NCBI GenBank assembly: GCA_002082245.2
Contig: NBTC02000002.1
Span: 806,001-870,000, forward strand
Length of the DNA stretch: 64,000 nt
Origin: Yersinia enterocolitica
Lineage (GTDB): Bacteria > Pseudomonadota > Gammaproteobacteria > Enterobacterales > Enterobacteriaceae
Direction of reading: 5' to 3'
Part shown: positions 57,517 through 64,000 of the stretch, piece after piece
How positions within the stretch are numbered: position 1 is the first letter of the stretch
Layout of the letters: each line of letters begins with the position of its first letter
Program-made: the position numbers and the translations under genes
The notes under the pieces: model-generated
What the model was told of the DNA's origin: nothing
The model's database searches: none
The model's input: the letters and a program-made list of their open reading frames with translations, nothing else

Positions 57517-58035
57517 GTGGAACCAAAACCTGCGCGCATTCTGATCAGTGCCTGTTTAATGGGAAAACCGGTACGTTATAACGGCAGTGCCCTGTCTGTT
57601 AGCGATGAAATTATTCAACGCTGGCAGGATGAGGGGCGACTGGTCCTTATTTGCCCTGAATTATCCGCAGGTATGCCGGTACCGCGTCCGCCTGCCGAAA
57701 TTCAGCAAGGTAACGGCGAGGCGGTGTTGCAAGGGCTGGCGCGGGTGACCGAGCAGTGGGGCAATGATGTTAGCCGGGAGTTTTTGCAAGGGGCTTATCA
57801 GGCTCTGGAGTTGGCGCAAAAGCACTGCTGCACAGTAGCAATTTTGACCGAAGGGAGTCCATCTTGTGGGAGCAGCCGCATCTATGATGGTCATTTTAGC
57901 GGCACCCAGCGCACAGGACAGGGAGTCACCACGGCGTTATTGCGCCGCCACGGAATAACCGTTTTCAGCCATCATCAGCTTAAACAGGCGGATGATTTTT
58001 TGCGAAGCTCTTCACAAGTCAAGGTTGAAAATTAA
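57517..58035 (+). CDS. DUF523 protein
   Basis: A 172-residue protein starting at a GTG: RILISACLMGKPVRYNGSA, ICPELSAGMPVPRPPAEI and LTEGSPSCGSSRIYDG are the three conserved blocks of DUF523 (YbbK-like), with Cys in the first and third that may bind a metal or cluster. Some relatives are fused to DUF1722. Function unknown. The longer ATG frame at 57454 adds 21 hydrophobic residues that the family does not have. AAGG stands 11 bases before the GTG. Confidence 0.82.
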   Translation: MEPKPARILISACLMGKPVRYNGSALSVSDEIIQRWQDEGRLVLICPELSAGMPVPRPPAEIQQGNGEAVLQGLARVTEQWGNDVSREFLQGAYQALELAQKHCCTVAILTEGSPSCGSSRIYDGHFSGTQRTGQGVTTALLRRHGITVFSHHQLKQADDFLRSSSQVKVEN

Positions 58036-58142
58036 CCGAGTGTCATAAAATCTCGCTATACTGTATGAATGTACAGTTGTGGCATAAAGTCGCATTTTTG
58101 GTCACTTCATCTTTCTTGAAACCATTAAGTCGAGGTAGCGAT

Positions 58143-58616
58143 ATGACATTTAAGATAGTAGAAAAGCAACCGCAGCAAATAGTCAGTATTCGGCTGGTCG
58201 GCCCTTATCACGAGACTATCCCGCAAGGCTTTAACCAACTTTCTTCACTCTATACTCAGTACCAAATCCCTGGGAAAGAGTGGTTGGCTCTTTACTGGGA
58301 CAATCCTGAGACTAATCCTCCTGCTGAGCTACGGGCTGACATATCCTTGTCTGTGGCTGACGATTATGTGTTGCCCGCAGAACTCAGTGATCAACTACAA
58401 CTACAAGTGATTCCCGGGGGGTTGTATGCGGTGTATCACACCAGGGTAACGGATGATGATTATGCCAAAGCCTGGAGCGAGTTGTATAACCAGCATCTGC
58501 CACAAAGTGGTTATCGTTCGGTAGAAGGTGCGTGTTATGAGGTTTACCTCAATGACGGCATAACTGATGGTTATTTTGATATCGATATCTGTCAATCGGT
58601 TGAAAAAGCACAATAA
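58143..58616 (+). CDS. sbmC: SbmC/GyrI-like DNA gyrase inhibitor
   Basis: A 157-residue protein of the GyrI-like small-molecule-binding family, the same length as E. coli SbmC. RLVGPYHETIPQGFNQL, EWLALYWDNPETNPPAELRADISLSV, GGLYAVYHTRV and CYEVYLNDG..DGYFDIDI match that family in order. E. coli SbmC binds gyrase and protects from microcin B17 and quinolones. GAGG stands seven bases before the ATG. As GyrI-like domains also bind drugs, the function is likely but not certain. Confidence 0.82.
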   Translation: MTFKIVEKQPQQIVSIRLVGPYHETIPQGFNQLSSLYTQYQIPGKEWLALYWDNPETNPPAELRADISLSVADDYVLPAELSDQLQLQVIPGGLYAVYHTRVTDDDYAKAWSELYNQHLPQSGYRSVEGACYEVYLNDGITDGYFDIDICQSVEKAQ

Positions 58617-58692
58617 TGAGTGGCGGCTGTGCCGGTTGGTGCGGCTGCCTATCGTGGCAACATTGATTCAGGATAGGCGTACCGGCGTATTA

Positions 58693-59688
58693 TCACTTTA
58701 TCTCGGTGGCAAGAAATAACTGGCTCAACCAGTCACTGAAAATACGTACTCGAGGGGAAAGCTGGCGGTTGTGAGGATACAGGAACGAGACTGGCATCGG
58801 GGGTGGTGCGTATTTTGGTAGTATCTCAACCAAGGTGCCAGCGATTAAGTCAGATTCGATATGGTAACGAGGCACTTGAATAATACCCAATCCAAGACGT
58901 GCGGCTGCTACAAAGCTTTCTGCACCACTGACTGATAGAACAGTCGGTAATTTTACTTGCTGAGTTTTAGTAGATGATGACGAAGCAGAGGGTAGATATG
59001 CGCTTTCTGTTATTACCCTGGAGGACGCTGATTTATTATAACCTGTTGTTTTATCGGGGCTAAGGGTGCTGTCAGTGCCAAATTCCAGTGGCATCAGGCT
59101 ACCGGTTGCGCTAGAACGAAAACCTACCATCTGATGGCCTGGTAACTGGTCCAACCGGAGTGGAGTACCCTGTCGTTGTAAATATTGCGGTGCAGCACAG
59201 GTGACTTGTGGCAACAACGCCACTCGGCGGGCGACCATATCGCTGTCTTGTAAATTACCTACACGTAGCACCCCGTCAATACCTTCTCGAATAAGGTCGA
59301 CCAAGCGGTCACCTTCACTGATAAATAACTCAATGTCAGGATATTGAGCAATAAAATCAGGTAATTGTGGCAAGACGAAATGGCGGGCTAACGTGCCCTG
59401 TACATCAATTCGTAACAAACCTCGTGGCTTGGCATTGGCAAAGGCCATTTCAGCATCTTCAATATCAGCAATAATACGCAGACAGCGCTGGTAGTAAGCT
59501 CCACCATCCAGCGTAGGGCTAACATGTCGGGTAGTTCGCTGCAATAAGCGCACATTTAAACGCTTTTCGAGCTGTTGAATGGCATCTGTCACTGTAGATC
59601 GCGGTAGATTTAAATCTTGGGCGGTTTGGGTAAAACTGCGTTGTTCCACTACCCTGATAAATACCCGCATTGCATCAATTCGGTCCAC
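58693..59688 (-). CDS. LysR-family regulator with a Ser/Thr-rich insertion
   Basis: A 331-residue protein, about 30 residues longer than close relatives. HTH: SFTQTAQDLNLPRSTVTDAIQQLEKRL (18-44). The effector domain is of the AaeR/DmlR-like group (DGVLRVGNLQDSDMVARR, SVSGAESFVAAARLGLGIIQVPRYH). Between LEF (203) and KLPTVLSV (246) there is a low-complexity Ser/Thr-rich stretch (S-A-S-S-S-S-T-K and similar) where relatives have a short turn. GTG start at 59688. Divergent from the dehydrogenase gene, which it likely controls. Confidence 0.88.
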   Translation of the reverse strand: MDRIDAMRVFIRVVEQRSFTQTAQDLNLPRSTVTDAIQQLEKRLNVRLLQRTTRHVSPTLDGGAYYQRCLRIIADIEDAEMAFANAKPRGLLRIDVQGTLARHFVLPQLPDFIAQYPDIELFISEGDRLVDLIREGIDGVLRVGNLQDSDMVARRVALLPQVTCAAPQYLQRQGTPLRLDQLPGHQMVGFRSSATGSLMPLEFGTDSTLSPDKTTGYNKSASSRVITESAYLPSASSSSTKTQQVKLPTVLSVSGAESFVAAARLGLGIIQVPRYHIESDLIAGTLVEILPKYAPPPMPVSFLYPHNRQLSPRVRIFSDWLSQLFLATEIK

Positions 59689-59855
59689 GTGATTGTTCGC
59701 TTTATTCGGATAGTGTTAACGAATAATAGATGATTATCCGAAACGATAAAAGTGGCATTCTCTGTTTGCGGGTGGTTAAACATAGCATGCTCCACTTGCT
59801 GGATAGCAATCAATGCATCGTCACAAACGATAAAATACACATCGAGGAGAAAATC

Positions 59856-60596
59856 ATGGTGAATACAACCGGGCAGGTTGCCATTGTAACCGGAGCATCA
59901 CGGGGTATTGGCGCAGCAATTGCTGAGCGTTTGGCTCAGGAGGGGTATACCGTTCTGATCAATTATGCCCGGAGTAACATTGAGGCGGAAACACTGGTGC
60001 GCAAAATTCAACAAGCGGGCGGAAATGCAGCGAGTGCGAAGGGGGATATCAGTGATGCCGCAGCGGTTGCACAGTTATTTTCTCAAGCAGAAGCTGCGTT
60101 TGGCGGGGTTGATGTCTTGGTCAACAATGCTGGAATTCTATCTCTCAGTGCCATTGCAGACAGTGATGATGAACACTTTGACCGCCAGATCGCCATTAAC
60201 CTGAAAGGGAGCTTTAACGGGATGCGTGAAGCGGCAAAGCGTTTGAAAGATGGCGGCCGCATCGTAAACTTTTCAACCAGTGTTGTCGGGCTGAAACTGG
60301 AAAAATACGGTGTTTATGCTGCAACCAAAGCGGCGGTTGAAACCATGACAGCTATTCTGGCGAAAGAGTTGCGGGGGCGTAATATCACCGTTAATGCTGT
60401 GGCTCCTGGGCCGACGGCAACCTCGCTCTTCCTTGATGGTAAATCACCCGAATTAATTGAAAAAATGGCGAAAATGGCGCCACTAGAAAGATTAGGAACG
60501 CCAGAGGATATTGCAGCAGCCGTGGCTTTTCTGGTTGGAAAAGACGGTGGCTGGATTAATGGGCAAGTTTTACGCGCCAACGGTGGCCTGATTTAG
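59856..60596 (+). CDS. Short-chain dehydrogenase/reductase
   Basis: A 246-residue SDR: TGASRGIGAAIAERL (13-27) binds NAD(P), NNAG, Ser in VNFSTSVVG, and Tyr-Lys in YGVYAATKAA form the catalytic set. GAGGAGA precedes the ATG at 59856. Substrate unknown; classical 3-oxoacyl-reductase-like. Paired with the divergent LysR regulator across 167 bases. Confidence 0.9.
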   Translation: MVNTTGQVAIVTGASRGIGAAIAERLAQEGYTVLINYARSNIEAETLVRKIQQAGGNAASAKGDISDAAAVAQLFSQAEAAFGGVDVLVNNAGILSLSAIADSDDEHFDRQIAINLKGSFNGMREAAKRLKDGGRIVNFSTSVVGLKLEKYGVYAATKAAVETMTAILAKELRGRNITVNAVAPGPTATSLFLDGKSPELIEKMAKMAPLERLGTPEDIAAAVAFLVGKDGGWINGQVLRANGGLI

Positions 60597-60660
60597 CCTG
60601 TGGTGAACGCGTGGAAAGGTCAGGGGAGCCTGCATTGTCAGAGATAACAATTAATCGCGA

Positions 60661-60678
60661 CTGTCATAAAAGCGTCAT
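60661..60678 (+). promoter_or_regulatory. Pho box of phoA
   Basis: CTGTCATAAAAGCGTCAT fits the PhoB box: two CTGTCA-like repeats separated by AT-rich bases in 11-base spacing. It lies about 74-91 bases before the phoA start. Confidence 0.85.
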
Positions 60679-60751
60679 TCGCTTGTTCTAGTATCCGTTG
60701 TAACCAATCAATACAAATTGTATTACTGTTTTACAACAAGGAATTATACCG

Positions 60752-62182
60752 ATGCAGAACCGCGTATCCACTTTGTCCGGCATAGCGTTATCCACTCTGA
60801 TACTCACCAGTTCATTGTTTACACCGAATGCTGTTGCTTCCGCCACTGGCTTATATGACCGTAGCGCCAAGGGAGATATCACTCAATTTGGTGGGGCACG
60901 ACGTTTGACCGGTGATCAGACACAGGCTCTTCGTGATTCGCTTTCCAATAAAACCGTAAAGAATGTCATTTTACTGATTGGCGATGGTATGGGCGATTCA
61001 GAAATCACCTCAGCACGTAACTATGCTATGGGGGCCGGTGGTTTCTTTAAAGGAATTGATGCGTTACCACTGACAGGGCAATACACGCACTACTCATTAG
61101 ATAAGAAAACGCAAAAACCGGATTACGTGACTGACTCAGCTGCCTCCGCAACAGCTTGGTCCTCAGGTGTAAAAACGTATAACGGCGCGCTGGGTGTTGA
61201 TGTGTTCGGAAAAGATCACGTCACCTTGTTGGAGTTAGCGAAGAAAGCCGGTAAAGCAACTGGTAACGTTTCAACTGCTGAACTGCAAGATGCCACTCCT
61301 GCGGCACAGTTTGCTCACGTAACTGGGCGAAAATGCTATGGCCCGGAGGAAACAAGCGAGAAGTGCAGTAGCAATGCGCTGGAAAAGGGTGGGCGCGGTT
61401 CAATTACTGAGCAGATGATTGCCGGGCGCGCGGATGTCACATTGGGTGGTGGCGCTAAATCATTCAGCCAAGTCGCTAAAGCCGGTGAATGGAAAGATAA
61501 ATCTCTGCGTGAACAAGCCTTGGCTCGAGGTTATGTTATTGTCGAAAATCTTGACGATCTGAATGCAATAAAGCAGGCAGACCAACAAAAACCGCTATTA
61601 GGGTTATTTAGCCCAGGTAACATGCCAGTACGTTGGCAGGGGCCGAAAGCGTCTTATCATGGCAATTTAGATAAGCCGCCGGTAGTTTGTGAAAACAATG
61701 CCGAGCGTACTAAAGATATTCCAACCTTGGCAGTGATGACTGAAAAAGCAATTGACCTGCTGAAACATAACGAAAAAGGATTCTTCTTACAGGTTGAAGG
61801 GGCATCCATTGATAAACAAGACCATGCGGCGAATCCTTGTGGTCAGTTCGGTGAAACTGTCGATTTGGATGAAGCAGTACAAAAAGCACTGGAGTTTGCG
61901 CGTGCAGAAGGTAATACCTTGGTTATTGTGACGGCAGATCACGCGCATTCCAGTCAAATTATTGAAGCAGATGCAAAAGCTCCTGGCTTAACACAAGCGT
62001 TAACCACGAAAGATGGCGCAGTTATGGCGATAAGCTATGGCAACTCTGAAGATGATTCTCAAGGGCACACGGGTACCCAATTGCGCATAGCAGCTTACGG
62101 ACCACATGCGGCAAATGTGGTTGGTCTAACAGACCAAACCGACCTGTTCTTTACCATGCGTGATGCTATGGCGATTAAATAA
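60752..62182 (+). CDS. phoA: Alkaline phosphatase
   Basis: A 476-residue periplasmic enzyme with a signal peptide (about 1-30). Metal ligands: Asp in [11 protein letters not shown] (78), nucleophile Ser129 in [11 protein letters not shown], plus [14 protein letters not shown] and [10 protein letters not shown] with Asp/His ligands, and the final His in GHTGTQ. Releases phosphate from organic monoesters under phosphate starvation. Confidence 0.96.
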   Translation: MQNRVSTLSGIALSTLILTSSLFTPNAVASATGLYDRSAKGDITQFGGARRLTGDQTQALRDSLSNKTVKNVILLIGDGMGDSEITSARNYAMGAGGFFKGIDALPLTGQYTHYSLDKKTQKPDYVTDSAASATAWSSGVKTYNGALGVDVFGKDHVTLLELAKKAGKATGNVSTAELQDATPAAQFAHVTGRKCYGPEETSEKCSSNALEKGGRGSITEQMIAGRADVTLGGGAKSFSQVAKAGEWKDKSLREQALARGYVIVENLDDLNAIKQADQQKPLLGLFSPGNMPVRWQGPKASYHGNLDKPPVVCENNAERTKDIPTLAVMTEKAIDLLKHNEKGFFLQVEGASIDKQDHAANPCGQFGETVDLDEAVQKALEFARAEGNTLVIVTADHAHSSQIIEADAKAPGLTQALTTKDGAVMAISYGNSEDDSQGHTGTQLRIAAYGPHAANVVGLTDQTDLFFTMRDAMAIK

Positions 62183-62218
62183 GTCACGATACACCTGTTA
62201 CAGCACAATTCGCTGAAT

Positions 62219-62248
62219 AATCCCGGTGCAATAATGGCCGGGATTTTT
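62219..62248 (+). terminator. Terminator of phoA
   Basis: AATCCCGG (62219-62226) pairs with CCGGGATT (62238-62245), followed by TTTT. Confidence 0.85.
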
Positions 62249-62317
62249 AGTTTCTGTTAGCTACGATTATATCCATCCTCTAAATATCACTGATTTACAT
62301 TATCATTTCTTACCAAT

Positions 62318-62333
62318 TGTTATAATAATAACA
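62318..62333. promoter_or_regulatory. Upstream deo operator (TGTTAT-N4-ATAACA)
   Basis: TGTTATAATAATAACA is an inverted repeat with a 4-base centre (AATA), the same design as the site at 62425-62440. It resembles the DeoR-type operator (TGTTA...TAACA). It lies 107 bases upstream of the second site, a distance that allows repressor looping. Confidence 0.6.
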
Positions 62334-62384
62334 TTTTAATTCATGCCAAACTCCTGTCTTTCGCGTGCTGTGTACTTAAATTGC

Positions 62385-62400
62385 TGCGATCTTTGTCACA
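62385..62400 (+). promoter_or_regulatory. CRP site ahead of deoK
   Basis: TGCGATCTTTGTCACA matches the CRP consensus TGTGA-N6-TCACA with one mismatch. A -10-like GATAAT follows at 62420-62425, so CRP would be centred close to -40, the class II position. Confidence 0.7.
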
Positions 62401-62422
62401 CACATAACATTTGTCAGCTGAT

Positions 62423-62442
62423 AATGTTATTGCAATAACATT
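62423..62442. promoter_or_regulatory. Promoter-proximal deo operator, perfect 20-base palindrome
   Basis: AATGTTATTGCAATAACATT is a perfect palindrome, containing TGTTAT-TGCA-ATAACA. It overlaps the likely transcription start of deoK and stands 33 bases before its ATG. It is a probable repressor site. A further ATAACA half-site occurs at 62404-62409. Confidence 0.72.
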
Positions 62443-62474
62443 GCGTGGTAAAAATTAGAATAAAGGGGTTAACA

Positions 62475-63404
62475 ATGGATATTGCAGTAATTGGTTCCAA
62501 CATGGTTGATCTGATCACTTATATTGATGAAATGCCGCAAGTCGGGGAAACATTGGAGGCACCGAATTTTGAAATTGGGTGCGGCGGTAAAGGGGCCAAT
62601 CAGGCGGTTGCCGCTGCCAAGTTAGGTGCCAATGTGATGATGATCACTCGGGTTGGTGATGATCTATTTGCGGAAAATACCATAAGGAATCTACAAAAAG
62701 CTGGGGTTGATACCCAGTATGTAAAAGCAGTTACAGGGGCCTCGAGTGGTGTGGCTCCGATTTTCGTCGATAAATCATCACAAAATCGAATTTTGATTAT
62801 CAAAGGCGCTAACAATCATTTGTTACCCGCGGATGTCGATGCTGCTGCTGATGCGCTCAAAGCTTGCCAATTGATTATTCTACAACTCGAAATTCCGCTG
62901 GAAACGGTCTACGCCGCTATCGACTTTGCCCGCCAGCACCAGATTAAAGTCATTCTTAATCCAGCCCCCGCATCTAAAGCATTGGATATCGGCTATGCAT
63001 GTCAGTGCGAGTTCTTTATGCCAAATGAAACTGAGCTCGCGATTCTGACCGGAATGCCAGTTGATAGTCTGGATAACATTTACCGTGCAGGGCGCAGCTT
63101 ATTGGATAAAGGGTTACATAACCTGATCATTACTTTGGGGCATCGCGGATCATTATGGATGCACGGTGAACACATTAACCATGTGCCACCGGTTAGTGTC
63201 CACGCCATCGACACCAGCGGCGCAGGTGATGCTTTCATTGGTTGTTTTGCTCATGAATATGTCCAGCACGGCAATATATTAAAAGCGATGGAAATGGCTT
63301 CTGCTTTTGCAGCCTACAGTGTCACAGGAAAGGGAACCCAACGTTCTTATCCTGATGCGTCGCAATTTATTGATTTTTTAAAGACCCTACACCAAGGAAA
63401 ATAA
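62475..63404 (+). CDS. deoK: Deoxyribokinase
   Basis: A 309-residue PfkB-family sugar kinase. It begins MDIAVIGSNMVDLITYIDEM and has FEIGCGGKGANQAVAAAKLG and the anion-hole motif DTSGAGDAFIGCFAH. The N-terminal wording matches, from memory, the deoxyribokinase of Salmonella and pathogenic E. coli; ribokinase (RbsK) is the alternative. A FucP-like permease gene follows at once, as in the deoKP operon. GGGG precedes the ATG at 62475. It would phosphorylate 2-deoxy-D-ribose to deoxyribose 5-phosphate. Confidence 0.85.
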   Translation: MDIAVIGSNMVDLITYIDEMPQVGETLEAPNFEIGCGGKGANQAVAAAKLGANVMMITRVGDDLFAENTIRNLQKAGVDTQYVKAVTGASSGVAPIFVDKSSQNRILIIKGANNHLLPADVDAAADALKACQLIILQLEIPLETVYAAIDFARQHQIKVILNPAPASKALDIGYACQCEFFMPNETELAILTGMPVDSLDNIYRAGRSLLDKGLHNLIITLGHRGSLWMHGEHINHVPPVSVHAIDTSGAGDAFIGCFAHEYVQHGNILKAMEMASAFAAYSVTGKGTQRSYPDASQFIDFLKTLHQGK

Positions 63405-63405
63405 A

Positions 63406-64000
63406 ATGCGCCTTAATACCGTTCAACTGCCAGATGGCTATTTAAATAAAACACCGTTATTCCAATTTATTTTGCTTTCCTGCTTATTCCCGCTCTGGGG
63501 ATGTGCAGCCAGTCTGAATGATATTTTAATTACTCAATTTAAAAGCGTATTTGCACTCAGTGATTTTGCCAGTGCACTGGTACAAAGTGCCTTTTATGGC
63601 GGTTATTTTCTGATTGCTATTCCTGCCTCTTTGGTCATCAAAAAAAGCAGCTACAAAGTTGCTATATTAACTGGGTTAACACTTTATATTATCGGATGTA
63701 TGTTGTTTTATCCTGCTTCCCATATGGCAACATATACTATGTTTCTGGCCGCTATTTTTGCCATCGCTATTGGTTTAAGTTTCCTTGAAACTGCTGCTAA
63801 TACCTACAGCTCCATGATTGGTCATAAAGACTATGCCACTTTACGGCTTAATATCAGCCAAACTTTCTACCCGATCGGTGCATTGATGGGGATAGTACTC
63901 GGTAAATACTTGGTATTTCAGGAAGGTGATAGTTTACACAACCAAATGGCCGCGATGACGCCAGAACAGATTCATGCTTTTCGTCTTACGATGTTAGAAC
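63406..64000 (+). CDS. deoP: Deoxyribose permease, FucP-like (3' end outside window)
   Basis: The frame starts with ATG at 63406, two bases after the deoK stop, behind AAGGA, and stays open for 198 codons to the edge. It begins MRLNTVQLPDGYLNKTPLFQ and has the fucose:H+ symporter (FHS) family pattern PLWGCAASLNDILITQF, LVQSAFYGGYFLIAIPASLV and FLETAANTY. Five to six membrane helices are visible. The substrate (deoxyribose) is inferred from deoK. Confidence 0.85.
   Translation, partial: MRLNTVQLPDGYLNKTPLFQFILLSCLFPLWGCAASLNDILITQFKSVFALSDFASALVQSAFYGGYFLIAIPASLVIKKSSYKVAILTGLTLYIIGCMLFYPASHMATYTMFLAAIFAIAIGLSFLETAANTYSSMIGHKDYATLRLNISQTFYPIGALMGIVLGKYLVFQEGDSLHNQMAAMTPEQIHAFRLTMLE

Overview
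The window is a stretch of enterobacterial chromosome, most likely from a Yersinia species. The supporting signs are about 48% GC by eye, E. coli-like gene blocks (sapAB, pspF/pspABCD-ycjXF, tyrR-tpx-ycjG-mpaA-mppA, zntB-fnrS-ttcA, ydbH-ynbE-ydbL, azoR-hrpA, ydgD-ydgU-asr, rstAB, ydgH-pntAB, uspE-fnr-ogt) arranged in a non-E. coli order, ERIC-type repeats, and a pertussis-like toxin locus beside sapA. The species cannot be fixed from the sequence alone. No tRNA, rRNA, CRISPR array, insertion sequence or prophage was seen.

Left part (1-9.4 kb): the 3' end of the sap peptide-transporter operon on the minus strand; a Fur-controlled RyhB-type small RNA; an AT-rich two-gene AB5 toxin locus whose A gene looks frameshifted near its 3' end; then the phage-shock system, with pspF divergent from pspABCD-ycjX-ycjF across a sigma-54 promoter. 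A RES/Xre toxin-antitoxin pair (9.45-10.5 kb) separates psp from tyrR.

Centre (10.7-29.8 kb): tyrR, tpx, the murein-peptide recycling set (ycjG, mpaA, mppA), zntB, the anaerobic small RNA FnrS with an FNR site placed at -41.5, ttcA, nifJ, a small multidrug transporter plus mgtC, a DUF333 lipoprotein, ldhA, and the ydbH-ynbE-ydbL envelope-lipid transport operon.

Accessory catabolic insert (29.8-35.4 kb): a complete D-arabinitol system, dalD-dalK-dalT with divergent dalR. It is followed by azoR, hrpA and a HigBA-like toxin-antitoxin module.

Right part (41.4-64 kb): ydgD, the microprotein ydgU, acid-shock asr, an M32 carboxypeptidase closely following rstAB, arcD/ydgI, ydgH, pntAB, uspE, fnr (with its own FNR box), ogt, a formylglutamate-hydrolase-like gene, a DUF523 gene, sbmC, a LysR regulator with an unusual Ser/Thr-rich insertion divergent from a short-chain dehydrogenase, phoA behind a Pho box, and the start of a deoxyribose operon (deoK, deoP) behind a CRP site and two operators of identical design.

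Shared themes are anaerobic control (fnr, fnrS, nifJ, ldhA), envelope stress and peptide handling (psp, sap, mpp/mpa, ydbH operon, asr/rst), and sugar-alcohol or deoxysugar use. The most unusual item is the small toxin locus beside the RyhB gene, with a possible iron-linked promoter and a damaged A subunit.
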